A stretch of DNA of 64,000 nt, taken from the NCBI GenBank assembly GCA_930633495.1, contig CAKNFJ010000002.1:620001-684000 (forward strand), read 5' to 3'. The stretch comes from Hyphomicrobiales bacterium. GTDB lineage: Bacteria > Pseudomonadota > Alphaproteobacteria > Rhizobiales > Beijerinckiaceae. Shown here one piece after another: positions 35,594 to 44,823 of the stretch. The stretch's first letter is position 1; every line of letters starts with the position of its first letter. Under the pieces are notes generated by a model. It ran no database searches. It was not told where the DNA came from and saw only the letters and a list, made by a program, of their open reading frames with translations. Both the position numbers and the translations under genes were made by a program.

Positions 35594-36082
35594 ATGGACG
35601 AAAACAGGCGGGGCCATGCCCGCGGTCGCATATCCCGGATCCGCCGGGCCGATTCTGACCATCAGGTCGTTACCGTCGTCACTCCCACATCGGATCGGCT
35701 TCGCCATCGCCGGCGTCCCTGCGAGGAATGCCCGTGGCGAAAGGACGCTCCTCGGGGCGCGTTCCCGGCCGAGGCATATCGCCATTCCGCCGACACCGCT
35801 CATGACATGTCCCAATCGCAATTCAGCTGCCATATGTCCGGGGCGGAAAAGGTCAGCACCTGCGCCGGTTTCCTGCTGCGTGGAGCGGACCACAACCTGG
35901 CGATCCGGATGGCCATGCGCGAAGGGCGCTTTGATCCCGCCGATGTGACGGACGACGGGATCGAGCTCTATGCTGGCTATCGCTCCATGGCGATCGCCAA
36001 TGGCGTCGATCCTGCAGACGCGACCATTGCCGGTTGCCGCGGTGCCGATGAGATTCCGCACAGGAGAGAGCGCGAGCGCTAG
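35594..36082 (+). CDS. DUF6283-like cysteine protein
   Basis: A 162-residue protein. Core: PCEECPWRKDAPRGAFPAEAYR, then SQFSCHMSGAEKVSTCAGFLLRGADHNLAIR, which matches the DUF6283 pattern of CxxCPWR, CH and CAGFLL cysteines and histidine; these are likely metal ligands. The start ATG 35594 has no visible ribosome-binding site, and about 40 basic N-terminal residues precede the domain, so a later start cannot be excluded. Function of the family is unknown. Confidence 0.65.
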   Translation: MDENRRGHARGRISRIRRADSDHQVVTVVTPTSDRLRHRRRPCEECPWRKDAPRGAFPAEAYRHSADTAHDMSQSQFSCHMSGAEKVSTCAGFLLRGADHNLAIRMAMREGRFDPADVTDDGIELYAGYRSMAIANGVDPADATIAGCRGADEIPHRRERER

Positions 36083-36142
36083 ACCCCTGGGGGTCTCGTG
36101 GGTTTCACCGCCGCATGCCATCGTCCAGGCAGGAGACCGCAC

Positions 36143-36700
36143 ATGCAGCGCTTTGCCACCATCATCGAGAATGCCCCCGAGGGCCATACTGTGCTCGTCT
36201 GGGAGGAGACGGAGGGCGGAGCCTGCAAAGTCGTCGGGCGGGGCGACGAGGCTCCTGATGGCCTGGACGTCTATGCATTCGATGTCCAGACGACCTTCTC
36301 GCCCCGCGTCTCCGCAAACGCTGGCAAATATCCCGTCGCTGATGCCAAGGGCGCTCCGCTCTGGCCGGGCGCGAGGATCCGCTTTCGCATCCCGACCCAC
36401 TACATCAACACCGCCGGCGGCGAGGGCACCTTCAAATCGGTCGACGCGTTCGGCGGCGCCTATTTCGATTCCGACGAGCCTTTGAATGTCTACTCGCGCA
36501 CCGGGTTCATCGAGACAGTTCGGCGCGAGCAGACCGCCGCCGTCTCGGATTACCAGTACCAGGGGCCCCAGCGCGGCTTCCTGATGCTCGCGCGGAAGCT
36601 GGGCGACCGCCACGAGCACGGCCAAACAGATGTCGGCATCGAGCTGACCAGCGACCCTCGCTCGGTCTGCACTCTCGTGCCTTCCGCGCCGCGTCCCTGA
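36143..36700 (+). CDS. unknown protein
   Basis: A 185-residue protein from ATG 36143, which has AGGAG 7 bases upstream. It begins MQRFATIIENAPEGHTVLVWEETEGG and has strand-rich character (ARIRFRIPTHYINTAGGEGTFKSVDAFGGAYFDSDEPLNVYSRTGF). No signal peptide and no named domain recognised. Probably in one transcript with the DUF6283-like gene 60 bases upstream. Converges on the gene ending at 36703. Confidence 0.68.
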   Translation: MQRFATIIENAPEGHTVLVWEETEGGACKVVGRGDEAPDGLDVYAFDVQTTFSPRVSANAGKYPVADAKGAPLWPGARIRFRIPTHYINTAGGEGTFKSVDAFGGAYFDSDEPLNVYSRTGFIETVRREQTAAVSDYQYQGPQRGFLMLARKLGDRHEHGQTDVGIELTSDPRSVCTLVPSAPRP

Positions 36701-36702
36701 AG

Positions 36703-37437
36703 TCAGGCGGTGGACGCCCCTCGGAAGGCCTCTGCCGGCACCTTGCCATCCGGAAAAGCGACCGCGAAGGCGCTCGGCACTTCGATCGACAGAACCTGAA
36801 ACCGGGAGTTGCTCTGGCTCGGGTCCGCGGTGAAGTGAACGAAGTCGCGCACAATGCCCTTGCTCGCTTCGACCAAGCGTATCTCTTCCGGACTGGGATC
36901 GCGCGAGAGCAGCAGATGCGTCGCGATTGTCTCGGCTCCGGCGCGCCAGTCGATCGCCTTTCCGCTTTTGGTCGTTGAAATGGCGGGGATCAGGATCTCC
37001 CCGAGCTGAATGGGCGATTTCACGACCGGTGCGCGGGCGATGACCCGGCTTGTGGCTGCTCCCGCCGTGTTCCTCTCGATCACCTTTGCCTTCGCGGCGG
37101 ACTCGAAGGCGTCGATGACCTGGCCGACAGGCTTTCCGCTGGAGGGGCCCTCACAGCGAATGACGAACTCTCCCAGGTCCGTCGACGAAACTGTCCGAAA
37201 CGAACTCCAGTCGCCGGGGACGAAGGCGACGGACGGGGCGTCTCCGTTCAACGTCTGCATAGCAATCTGCCGCGCCGTAAAACGGGGGTTCCCACTGCGC
37301 ACGGAGGGTCCGAAGGCGGTGAGGCTGACCACGAGATATCCGGTCTCGCGCTCGATGATGCCGACCGCGCCGACCGGCTCGCGCGACAGATGATCGAGCA
37401 GCGCCTCCGCCGAACGATAGACCTCGATCTGTCGCAT
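36703..37437 (-). CDS. unknown protein
   Basis: A 244-residue protein starting with ATG 37437. GGAG lies about 10 bases upstream, at the end of the preceding gene. It begins MRQIEVYRSAEALLDHLSREPVGAVGIIERETGYLVV and contains several alternating strand/helix segments (VIARAPVVKSPIQLGEILIPAI). Nothing matches a known catalytic motif. Second gene of a two-gene unit with 37443-37886 (5-base spacing). Confidence 0.7.
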   Translation of the reverse strand: MRQIEVYRSAEALLDHLSREPVGAVGIIERETGYLVVSLTAFGPSVRSGNPRFTARQIAMQTLNGDAPSVAFVPGDWSSFRTVSSTDLGEFVIRCEGPSSGKPVGQVIDAFESAAKAKVIERNTAGAATSRVIARAPVVKSPIQLGEILIPAISTTKSGKAIDWRAGAETIATHLLLSRDPSPEEIRLVEASKGIVRDFVHFTADPSQSNSRFQVLSIEVPSAFAVAFPDGKVPAEAFRGASTA

Positions 37438-37442
37438 CGATA

Positions 37443-37886
37443 TCAGCTCCGGCGTTCCGCGGCCGCGGCGAGAGCCTCGAAGTACGTGTAGACGTCAGTC
37501 CGGCTGAGATCGCTGAGCTCGTGCGGTTTCACCTGGCCCATCAAATGCTCGGTGTCTTCGATCGCGGCGCAGCTGGCAACGACCTCTGAAATCGTCTGTG
37601 TTCCACCATCGCGCGAAGACTTGTGGAGCGCCTTCAGCAGGAGCAGCACACCTCGGGGAGCCTTTGCGTCCCGGTCGCGCAGGGCCTCTTCGTGGCCTTT
37701 GATAAGAGCCTCGAGGCCTTTGTGCCACTGCATGCCCACAAGCCGCATCGCGCCGAGCGCTCGATAGACCGTCGCCCGCTCGTTATCCTTGACGAAGATG
37801 GTCGGCGGCGAAACGACCGCAACGACGGAGGCGGGCGCCTCCACCACACCGTCGAGATCTTCTCCGCTCATTCCTGCTTCGACCAT
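37443..37886 (-). CDS. unknown protein, first of a two-gene unit
   Basis: A 147-residue protein with GAGGA 6 bases before its ATG at 37886. Mostly helical (ALEALIKGHEEALRDRDAKAPRGVLLLLKALHKSSRDGG). No domain recognised; no signal peptide. Divergent from the secreted protein at 37999. Spacing to the downstream gene is 5 bases, so the two are co-expressed. Confidence 0.68.
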   Translation of the reverse strand: MVEAGMSGEDLDGVVEAPASVVAVVSPPTIFVKDNERATVYRALGAMRLVGMQWHKGLEALIKGHEEALRDRDAKAPRGVLLLLKALHKSSRDGGTQTISEVVASCAAIEDTEHLMGQVKPHELSDLSRTDVYTYFEALAAAAERRS

Positions 37887-37998
37887 GGATTGTCCTCGAT
37901 TTCCCGTGGATGATCACCAGCTTGAAGGTGTCGGTCAACGGTTCTTGATTTACCAGTAAGGAACAACGGTGGATCGCCAACAACAAGGTCTTCAATCG

Positions 37999-38649
37999 AT
38001 GCGATTCGTGATCCTTGCATTCGGAGCAGCAGTCCTCGGTGCCGCACCTGCGCAGGCCAATGGCGACCAGGAGGCCATCGCAACCGTTCGCTCGGCACTC
38101 GAACGAGGGCACGGGCAGTCGTGCTCCCTCTCCGCTGAGCCCGTCTCCCGCGGAGGCTACTACCCTTGCCTTGATATCGGTCCGTATCGCTTCGTCGCCG
38201 AATATGGCCGGATGCGCGCCTTCGTCCTGATCGAAGGGCAACCCCCATTCCCCATCCTCCACTCCGAGGCTGGGCAGGTCGAATTCCTCGTCGGCGGGCC
38301 CTGGCAAAACGATCTCGCTGAACGGGTCTCAACCTGGTGGGATGACGAGGTTTCGGGCGGCCGTGCTCGTCGAGAGGCCCAGGAACAAGGCACCAAACGT
38401 CAGAGCGATGCCGAAAAGGCTGTTCGGCGCTTCACCAGCCCGTCGCGCGCGCCGAACCAGGAACCTGCGGCTCAGCAGCAGTTAGTGCCGCCGCCGGCCG
38501 GAGGCGTCGGCTCGCCTGCTCGGAGGCCATCCATGACACCGTCAGCGCCCCTTCCGGGCGGGCCTATGGCACTGCGTGACCTGCCAGGCGGCCCAGCTCA
38601 GTCACCATCAAGGCAGGATCTCGGTGGCGTGAGCGACCCCGGGTTTTAG
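37999..38649 (+). CDS. secreted proline-rich unknown protein
   Basis: A 216-residue protein from ATG 37999, whose first 20 residues are a canonical signal peptide (MRFVILAFGAAVLGAAPAQA). A GTG at 37969, with AAGGA 6 bases upstream, is a serious alternative and would add ten residues. The mature part holds a small domain with two cysteines (QSCSLSAEPVSRGGYYPC) and then a Pro/Gly/Arg-rich tail. Probably a periplasmic or envelope-associated protein. No family recognised. Confidence 0.68.
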   Translation: MRFVILAFGAAVLGAAPAQANGDQEAIATVRSALERGHGQSCSLSAEPVSRGGYYPCLDIGPYRFVAEYGRMRAFVLIEGQPPFPILHSEAGQVEFLVGGPWQNDLAERVSTWWDDEVSGGRARREAQEQGTKRQSDAEKAVRRFTSPSRAPNQEPAAQQQLVPPPAGGVGSPARRPSMTPSAPLPGGPMALRDLPGGPAQSPSRQDLGGVSDPGF

Positions 38650-40061
38650 GGAGTCATCCCCGGCGACGGGGAGATGATGGCCTTGATCTCTTCGAAGTCC
38701 GACGCGTCGCTTGCGAGGACGGTACGCGTCCCTTCGTCGTCGAGCTCAACACGGAACGTCGACGAGGTCGCGAGCGACTTTCCAGCTTCCCCGAAGACAT
38801 AGGCATACTGGCCGGCGCCGACCTGCTTGCGAAGGCACGGACCGCTCGAAGATCCGAACTGCTTGAAGCCGTCAACCTTCAGCAGGTCGACCACGGGGCT
38901 CTTCACGACCGTCGACGACCCCACCGGCAATGCCTTGAGGATCTCGGAGCGTTCCTGGCTGGTTCTCTGTTGGACCAGCGTATAGGTCGCGGGCCTGGCC
39001 CGAGCGACAGCCGGGACGTTGGCGGCGTTCCGAGGCCGGGCAAGTCGCGGCGGGACCACTGCAGGCCCGGCATCATGTTCGAGCTGCGGGCGGGCGGCCG
39101 CGATCTGTCGACGCTGCATCCCAGCCAACTCCTGAGGATGGTCTCGGTAATACCGCAGCCCGCCGTGCCAGCGATAAATGTAAGTCGAGTCGGCCGGCGC
39201 GCCCATCTCCACCAGTTCCTGCACGAGAAGGAAGGATTCCGTTTCCGTGCAGGCAACGATCACGCGGGGGGTATAGTCCGGCATCACGGTGGCGAAGGTC
39301 AGCTCGCGAGCGTCCACGACGCGGCCGCCGCCGGCACCGAGCACCCACTCGGCGATCGCATTGAGCTCCCAGGCCTCGGACGGGTAGCCCTGACCGTTCA
39401 GGTTCGCCATCACCTGGATCGAGCCGAGGGGATCGTGCCCCATCTGTGTCATGACGGCCTCATGCTCGGCAAAGCATGGGAACCGCCGAAAGACGCCGCG
39501 GCCGAGGCCTCGGATCTGGTTTTGGTAGTAGCGCGGGAGGTCGTACACCCGATGCCATCGCGGCTGGGCAGGCGGCGCCTGCCAATTCGGGTCGCGTGCG
39601 AACACGTTCTGCTGCTGAACTGCCGGCAGGTTCTCCGGCGGTCGCGGGCGTGGCGGAGGCGGCTCTTCGACACCGGGCCCACCTCGCCGGAACTCAACCT
39701 GGCGAGCGTTTCCGGCTGGGGCGCGGCCGAGGTTGCCGCGCGGCATTGCAGCCATCCGAGCTGCATCGGCGTCGGAAATCTCGTCTTGAATTGGGGGAAG
39801 CTGATTGAGAAGCGCGGCCGCCCTCACGATAGCCTCCGGATCGAAATCGACCTGCCCCAGCGCCCGGGCGGTTTCTTCCGCCGTCGCGTCTTCGCCAGGC
39901 GCCTGCGCGCCTTGTGGCGCCGGCGGATCAATCTGAACGTCCCTCTCAGGCTGCTGCGTAGCCGCAACTTCCCCCTTCGAGACGGCGATCTCGATGTCGA
40001 GCTCGACCTTGTCGGCAACAAGGTCCTCGGTCGGGAGCGGCTTCTTGTCGTTCTCGGGCAT
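38646..40061 (-). CDS. large proline-rich unknown protein
   Basis: A 471-residue protein with a disordered N-terminal third (PPAPQGAQAPGEDAT; PPPPRPRPPENLP) and a folded middle, from YDLPRYYQNQIRGLGRGVFRRFPCF through LTFATVMPDYTPRVIVACTETES to STYIYRWHGGLRYYR. No signal peptide and no TM segment. I do not recognise the family. Domain layout (long acidic/proline-rich tail plus globular centre) is reminiscent of secretion substrates or structural factors but this is inference only. Its stop overlaps the stop of the neighbour at 38649. Confidence 0.68.
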   Translation of the reverse strand: MPENDKKPLPTEDLVADKVELDIEIAVSKGEVAATQQPERDVQIDPPAPQGAQAPGEDATAEETARALGQVDFDPEAIVRAAALLNQLPPIQDEISDADAARMAAMPRGNLGRAPAGNARQVEFRRGGPGVEEPPPPRPRPPENLPAVQQQNVFARDPNWQAPPAQPRWHRVYDLPRYYQNQIRGLGRGVFRRFPCFAEHEAVMTQMGHDPLGSIQVMANLNGQGYPSEAWELNAIAEWVLGAGGGRVVDARELTFATVMPDYTPRVIVACTETESFLLVQELVEMGAPADSTYIYRWHGGLRYYRDHPQELAGMQRRQIAAARPQLEHDAGPAVVPPRLARPRNAANVPAVARARPATYTLVQQRTSQERSEILKALPVGSSTVVKSPVVDLLKVDGFKQFGSSSGPCLRKQVGAGQYAYVFGEAGKSLATSSTFRVELDDEGTRTVLASDASDFEEIKAIISPSPGMTP

Positions 40062-40198
40062 GTCTACCGTTCACATTCTCAGGCCTTGGGCGTGACGCCA
40101 TGTTCTGCTCCGAACGCGAAAGCCGCAAGCGTCAGTCAGCGCTGGCGCCGCGGTAGGCGCCATGTGAGAATCGGGCGAACTATCCTTGAGGTTACATC

Positions 40199-40549
40199 AT
40201 GCTTCGATTCGCAATCTTCACCATCGCCGCTCTCGCCTTGGGCGGCTGCGCCAACGATCGCGTCGTGGGCGGCGCCCTGATCGGCGGCGGCGCCGGTGCC
40301 GTCGTCGGGGGCGTAGCCACGGGCAATGTCGGCGGCGCAGCAGCAGGTGCCGCGATCGGTGCTGTGGGCGGCGCCATCGTTGCAGACGCGACCGACCCTC
40401 GACCCGGCGTGAAATGCGTCCGCCGGGGGTATGACTGGTACGGAAATCCCGTCTGCTTTGCCGTCGCCGTGCCGGCGGATTACCACCGCGGCGATTATGT
40501 CGTCTACTACCAGGACGGCGGCGTCGGGCGGCGCTTCTTCGGCTATTGA
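40199..40549 (+). CDS. glycine-zipper lipoprotein
   Basis: A 116-residue predicted outer-membrane lipoprotein with lipobox LGGC directly after a short hydrophobic signal. The mature N-terminus is a glycine zipper, GGALIGGGAGAVVGG followed by GGAAAGAAIGAVGGAI, a pattern found in OmpA-like envelope and secretion proteins. The C-terminus has CVRRGYDWYGNPVC, two cysteines that could pair. GAGG lies 7 bases before the ATG, and an AAGGAT motif (complement, 40182-40187) overlaps that region. Confidence 0.75.
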   Translation: MLRFAIFTIAALALGGCANDRVVGGALIGGGAGAVVGGVATGNVGGAAAGAAIGAVGGAIVADATDPRPGVKCVRRGYDWYGNPVCFAVAVPADYHRGDYVVYYQDGGVGRRFFGY

Positions 40550-40998
40550 GCGGCCTTCAGGCGGGCAGACATCTCGTCGACCCGCCGCCGAGCGCGGCGG
40601 GCATAGATCGCGGCAGACAGGCACGACAGCGCGGCGATGAATGCGCCGATCGAGCCCGCAATCATGTGGTCCTGGGGCAGGGCGGTCGGAACGCTAAGCG
40701 TTGCCCCGGTTCCCGCAGCCGCACCTATAAACATCGCGGCGAGGACCACAGACAGCAGCTGGTTCCGTAGAAAAATTGCTGCGAGGGCCGGCAGGGTCAT
40801 GCAGATTGGCACGAGCGCTGGCGCACGCCGCGCGACATCCATCAGCAGAGACACGGCTTCTCCGTTGTCCACGCCCGCCGCGTGGAGTAGCGCGAATCCC
40901 ATAAGGCCACCGACGAGCGGTGGCACGACCATGACGGCGACGGCGATCTCCAGGAAGCGCTCTCCCCAGACCGCAAACCCGAGCAGCCGCGCTCTCAC
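40543..40998 (-). CDS. membrane protein, coupled to upstream gene
   Basis: A 151-residue protein with GTG 40998 overlapping the stop of the upstream gene (GTGA). About four hydrophobic segments: EIAVAVMVVPPLVGGLMGF, ALVPICMTLPALAAIF, SVVLAAMFIGAAAG and SIGAFIAALSCLSAAIYA, then a basic tail (ARRARRRVDEM). An integral inner-membrane protein. Two-gene unit with 40995-41348. A part in the type IVB secretion machinery is possible from context but nothing in the sequence proves it. Confidence 0.7.
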   Translation of the reverse strand: MRARLLGFAVWGERFLEIAVAVMVVPPLVGGLMGFALLHAAGVDNGEAVSLLMDVARRAPALVPICMTLPALAAIFLRNQLLSVVLAAMFIGAAAGTGATLSVPTALPQDHMIAGSIGAFIAALSCLSAAIYARRARRRVDEMSARLKAAQ

Positions 40999-41348
40999 GG
41001 CAAACCGCCGGCCTGCTGCACCATCGCAAGGATTCGCTGCCCGACAGGGCGCAGATGCTGGATGACGTCCTGATCAGTGATCATCCCCATGTACCAGCCG
41101 GCCCCGACGCCGATCACGGCAAGCACCGCCAGCGACACGGCGGCCTCAGCAGCGCGTATCGCAAGCCCCAAGGGAGCTAGCGTCACCTGGAAACAGGTCA
41201 AAAGCACGCGCGGCGCGTCGAAATACCAGGGCTTCGCCCAAGAGCCGAGATCGCCGATCGCGGATGCCTCGCGCACTCGATCGACTGTCTTCGTGGCCGC
41301 GACACGCGGAGCGCGCGGTGCAGGGGCCTCTTTGCCAACGTCGCTCAT
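40995..41348 (-). CDS. small membrane protein
   Basis: A 117-residue protein from ATG 41348 (MSDVGKEAPAPRAPR), preferred over an upstream start that would add an atypical 36-residue tail. A hydrophobic region at about residues 55-90 (LTCFQVTLAPLGLAI, AVSLAVLAVIGVGAGW) suggests one or two TM segments. Translation is coupled to 40543-40998. No family is recognised. Divergent from the periplasmic protein at 41435. Confidence 0.65.
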   Translation of the reverse strand: MSDVGKEAPAPRAPRVAATKTVDRVREASAIGDLGSWAKPWYFDAPRVLLTCFQVTLAPLGLAIRAAEAAVSLAVLAVIGVGAGWYMGMITDQDVIQHLRPVGQRILAMVQQAGGLP

Positions 41349-41434
41349 CAACCACTCAATCAACAAGGAATCATTCGAAGCTTGAAGGTTTGAAGAACAT
41401 GGATGAAGAATCAAGGCACCCCATGGAGTGAATC

Positions 41435-42478
41435 GTGCATAAGGTCCTTTCTGCATTCCTCATCGCCAGCGGCATGACACTCGGATCCGCCGGTGCGATG
41501 GCTGCAAACTGCACGCCGCCGGCCGAGCCGGATGGGCAGGGCATCCGCTTCCTGCTCGGCATCCAGCCTTCAGATGGCATTCTCGACGTCTGGTGCCGCA
41601 TTCAGGCGGTGCCCGGAAATTATCGCGTCAACGTCCTCTTCCCTGCTCACAAGGCGCATCGCTCGTTCGAGGCTTCCTTCGACGGATCTCGCTCTCGTCC
41701 GAAAGACGAGCTCGCCAACTTCATCCGGAGTCTCCTCCCGACGAAGGACGGCAAGATGACCGATGAGCAGGGAATGGCCTTCCCCGCGGTTCTCGGCACC
41801 AGTGTGCAGGCGCAAGCGCCAGAAGCTCCTGATGGCCAGGGCATCGGTGTACCCAAGGCTCTCCCGGGCTCTGACGTCATTGCACTCTGGGAGCCTGTCG
41901 TGCTTCGGGTGCGACCTCTCAAGATCGCGGACGCCGAGTTCACGCTCCTCATCACCTTCCGTCCGAGCGCAGCGCGCTTCCTGATGGGCCTGACCGGCTC
42001 GGCAGAGCGCTTCCAGGTGCAGGGCTACAAGTCGCGCGTTCTTGGCCCCGATGGCGTGTCGGGATGCCCGAAGCGCATCCCGAGCTGCGACAAGCTCCCG
42101 GACGTTGTCTCGCTGGACACGGCATGGATCGTGGACTCGGTGAAGCTCGAAGCCTCTGGAGGTGGCCTCTCCAGGGCGGCTGCGACCGTTCTCGGGCAAC
42201 TCGTCGAAGATAACCGCTCCTATGTCGGCTCCAACACGATGCAGCGTTTCTCTGCGCCCTACGGCGAAGGAGAGGTGAATGCTGATGATGGGGTCCGCGA
42301 GGTATTGGCTCTAGCCACCGGAGATCTGCAACGGGCGGCCGGCACGCAGACCATCGAGGTTCTCTGGCGTGAGCGGCGTAACAGCAAGGGCACCTACGCG
42401 ACCAACCTGGCTGACTGGCTGAAGCAGGTTCGAGAGCAGCTGGTCTACCAGTACGGCGCAAAGCAGGCTACGCCGTAG
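41435..42478 (+). CDS. periplasmic unknown protein
   Basis: A 347-residue protein with a signal peptide (MHKVLSAFLIASGMTLGSAGAMA). GTG 41435 has GGAG 7 bases upstream. The mature protein has Cys near its N-terminus and again in SGCPKRIPSCD, and a repeated DGQGI motif (residues ~32 and ~130). No enzyme motif. Its size and secretion signal fit a component of a secretion or envelope complex (for example a DotH/IcmK-position protein), but sequence similarity to those is not visible, so I leave it unnamed. Confidence 0.7.
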   Translation: MHKVLSAFLIASGMTLGSAGAMAANCTPPAEPDGQGIRFLLGIQPSDGILDVWCRIQAVPGNYRVNVLFPAHKAHRSFEASFDGSRSRPKDELANFIRSLLPTKDGKMTDEQGMAFPAVLGTSVQAQAPEAPDGQGIGVPKALPGSDVIALWEPVVLRVRPLKIADAEFTLLITFRPSAARFLMGLTGSAERFQVQGYKSRVLGPDGVSGCPKRIPSCDKLPDVVSLDTAWIVDSVKLEASGGGLSRAAATVLGQLVEDNRSYVGSNTMQRFSAPYGEGEVNADDGVREVLALATGDLQRAAGTQTIEVLWRERRNSKGTYATNLADWLKQVREQLVYQYGAKQATP

Positions 42479-42589
42479 GGGCCGTCCCTCAGAAACGGGA
42501 TGGCACGGGCGCCGAACATCTCGACGGCGCTCACGCTTGCGCGCCAACTTCAGGCCAACCGCGGTTCCCGGATAGCCAGATCCCTTTAC

Positions 42590-43291
42590 TTATCGTCTTT
42601 CCGCGGCAGAAGCATATCCCACTTCCTTCGCGGCGGCCCCGATCAGATCAGCCGCCTCTTCAAGATGGGCACAAGATCCATCCAGCTGTCTCTTGTGCGA
42701 GATCCATGCCTCGTAATTCAATTTGGCTACGAGTGCAGTCAGAAATTCTTTCAATGACACGCGCGTGAGATCCCCAATGGCCTCCGCGGCATCCTGTGTG
42801 GTTTCAAAGCCTGAAATTGATGTCGCTCGAACCGCAGGCAGACGAGATCGCGTCCACTCCGGCAGCCTCTCCGCGAAGATCGTGCAGGCCACGACCTCGT
42901 CCTCATCATCCACCTTGCTGACATACCCGTCGTATCCGGATGCTCGCGCCCATGCCTTCACCATGTCGTCTGTGAGATTGGCCTCCCATGCAGCAACTTG
43001 GCTCGTTGGTCGCTTCGGTGAGACGCCTGGCGCGAGCCCAACCTCCGCTGCCCAGCTGAGGATGATCCGCCGAACTTTGGGGTCATTATCCTGGAGTGGC
43101 CAGAAATTGCTGCCCACTTTGGTCAGCCGCCACTCCGATATCGAGGTAGGGAAAGTCGTTGCCTCAATATCCTCCCCGGGGCGGGCGACAAGATCCACCG
43201 ATGCGTTCAACCAGGCAAACCGATAGGAACGCTGGGGTGTATCAAACCGCAGTGCGCGAGGGACCTTCGTAACGGGGTTTTGATGCCACAT
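42590..43291 (-). CDS. unknown protein with less GC-biased codons
   Basis: A 233-residue protein, ATG 43291 preceded by GAGGTG at 6 bases. Mixed alpha/beta; notable stretches WRLTKVGSNFWPLQDNDPKVRRIILSWAAEVG and LKEFLTALVAKLNYEAWISHKRQ. The third positions look less GC-rich than in neighbours, hinting at recent transfer (impression, not measured). No domain recognised. Monocistronic, upstream of scpB. Confidence 0.6.
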   Translation of the reverse strand: MWHQNPVTKVPRALRFDTPQRSYRFAWLNASVDLVARPGEDIEATTFPTSISEWRLTKVGSNFWPLQDNDPKVRRIILSWAAEVGLAPGVSPKRPTSQVAAWEANLTDDMVKAWARASGYDGYVSKVDDEDEVVACTIFAERLPEWTRSRLPAVRATSISGFETTQDAAEAIGDLTRVSLKEFLTALVAKLNYEAWISHKRQLDGSCAHLEEAADLIGAAAKEVGYASAAERR

Positions 43292-43369
43292 GGGTTCACC
43301 TCGATTCGACCAAGCTGATCATAAAAGGTGATGGCGGGCAGATCTACGCGGGCGCGCCCGGAGGGACCG

Positions 43370-43903
43370 CTACCGGTCCGAGAGATCGAGCGAGAAGGCT
43401 TCCTCGGGGGTCGGAAGATCCGACAGCGAGGAAAGGCCGGTGCGATCCAGGAACTTCGCCGTTGTGGCATAGGCAGCGGCCGTACCTGTGCCGCGGCGCC
43501 GGCCAACGACTTCGATGAGGCCGGCGTCGACAAGTGCATCGAGCACAACGCGGCCCAGCTTCACACCGCGAACGGTCTCGATCTGCTTCAGTGTCACAGG
43601 CTGGTGCATGGCGATCACCGCCAAGGTAGCCACCGCTTGCTCGGAGAGCTTGCGGCCCGAGCCCAGTCGCGCCTCAGCAGGTAGCAGCTCGGCGCGCGCG
43701 CGCATCAGATAGCCGCCGCCCTCCTGGACAACTTCGATACCACGCCCCTTCCAGAAGGCGCAGATACGTTGGATCGCGCCTGCGACATCAGCGCCGGCCG
43801 GCAGCATCTCTGAGAGACGTTCTGGCTTCAGGGGTCGCGAGGCGGCGAAGAGCGCGGCCTCGATCCGCTGATCGAGCGTTGCGAAGAGCGGCTCGATGGT
43901 CAT
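43370..43903 (-). CDS. scpB: ScpB-like chromosome-segregation protein
   Basis: A 177-residue protein with the paired winged-helix architecture of ScpB: LDQRIEAALFAASRPLKPERLSEMLP, YLMRARAEL, then KLSEQAVATLAVIAMHQPVTLKQIETVRGVK and LVDAGLIEVVGRRRGTGTAAAYATT. ScpB binds the kleisin ScpA and, with SMC, forms a condensin ring for DNA compaction and segregation. ATG 43903 overlaps the stop of the upstream gene (ATGA). An smc gene lies 9 kb away at 52522. Confidence 0.82.
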   Translation of the reverse strand: MTIEPLFATLDQRIEAALFAASRPLKPERLSEMLPAGADVAGAIQRICAFWKGRGIEVVQEGGGYLMRARAELLPAEARLGSGRKLSEQAVATLAVIAMHQPVTLKQIETVRGVKLGRVVLDALVDAGLIEVVGRRRGTGTAAAYATTAKFLDRTGLSSLSDLPTPEEAFSLDLSDR

Positions 43904-44823
43904 GCGGCGTGTTCGGAGCCCCACTCGGCGCGGAGCGCTTCGGCGGCTTTCAGCGCACGAGGGACGGAGATATTGGCGGCCTTGTTGGCCTGGACCAGCT
44001 CGACGACCACCTTCTCGTCGAGGTCGAGGCGCCCGCGGCTCAGCTGCCGAAGCGCGATGATGACGATGTCCTTGCTCTGCGCTGCGACCGCGCGCTCGAT
44101 CACCTGCTGGGCCTGATCGAGGACGGACATCAGACCGGTGATCAAATCGATGCTTCGGCTGATCTGGGCGTTCATCGCGAAATTGTAGGCGTTGGCGAGC
44201 GCCTTGGCCGCGGCCGACAGCGCCGAGGCCGTGGCCTTGGGATCGATGCCGGCCGCATCCGACAGATGGGTGATCGTCACATTGCTCATCACCAAGACCG
44301 ACCAGATCTCACGGAGGTAGAGCTCCGGAGTGTCCTCCGAGGTTATCGCGCCTTCGATCACGCCGAGCAGCGGCACGAACCCCTTGAGCACCGCCTGATA
44401 ATCGGCGCGGGAGACCCGCACCAGGCGGTGACGCCAATTCTCGTCCGCCTCCGGCACAGCGTCGACGTCGCGCTCGATGCCGCTGGCATGCTCGATCAAG
44501 GTCGCGATCCCGAACAATGCGGCCGACATCGAGCCGTGCTCCTCTTCGAGGGCACTCAGGAAGTCGTCCTCGGCCAGAAGCGAGAGGTTGCCGTTCTTGT
44601 CGCTGAGGTCGGTTGCGAGCCTTCGCGCGGCGGCCGTCAAGCCCTCAACAGCCTCAAGGGAAATCTTGAACTTGGCCGCCAGCGCATCGGCGAAGATCCG
44701 TGCCGCCTCTACCACAGCTTGGATTCGGTCGAGGTGAGAGGCCTCGAAATGGCGGAGCGTCGGAATGCTAGCTGCCAGCTCGACATACTCGCTAACCGCT
44801 CCAGCCTGGGCCATCACGTTCAT
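43900..44823 (-). CDS. helical unknown protein upstream of scpB (in the scpA position)
   Basis: A 307-residue, almost wholly helical protein. ATG 44823 is chosen because GGAGAG precedes it by 8 bases. It is directly coupled to scpB (ATGA), which is where scpA is usually found, but I cannot see ScpA hallmarks (no fxgpLdlLL start, no C-terminal winged-helix head-binding motif). Central region SEDTPELYLREIWSVLVMSNVTITHLSDAAGIDPKAT. It might be a divergent kleisin or a different partner; no evidence decides. Confidence 0.68.
   Translation of the reverse strand: MNVMAQAGAVSEYVELAASIPTLRHFEASHLDRIQAVVEAARIFADALAAKFKISLEAVEGLTAAARRLATDLSDKNGNLSLLAEDDFLSALEEEHGSMSAALFGIATLIEHASGIERDVDAVPEADENWRHRLVRVSRADYQAVLKGFVPLLGVIEGAITSEDTPELYLREIWSVLVMSNVTITHLSDAAGIDPKATASALSAAAKALANAYNFAMNAQISRSIDLITGLMSVLDQAQQVIERAVAAQSKDIVIIALRQLSRGRLDLDEKVVVELVQANKAANISVPRALKAAEALRAEWGSEHAA

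Noticed and set aside
35487..35948. 153-codon plus-strand frame
   Set aside because: Out of frame with the cysteine-rich DUF6283-like protein; has no recognisable motif.
38970..40280. 436-codon plus-strand frame
   Set aside because: Antisense to the 471-residue protein at 38646; its translation is rich in unlikely Arg/His/Leu runs and spans two genes.
43900..44823. ScpA assignment for the gene before scpB
   Set aside because: Position fits, but no ScpA sequence hallmarks are visible; reported as unknown.
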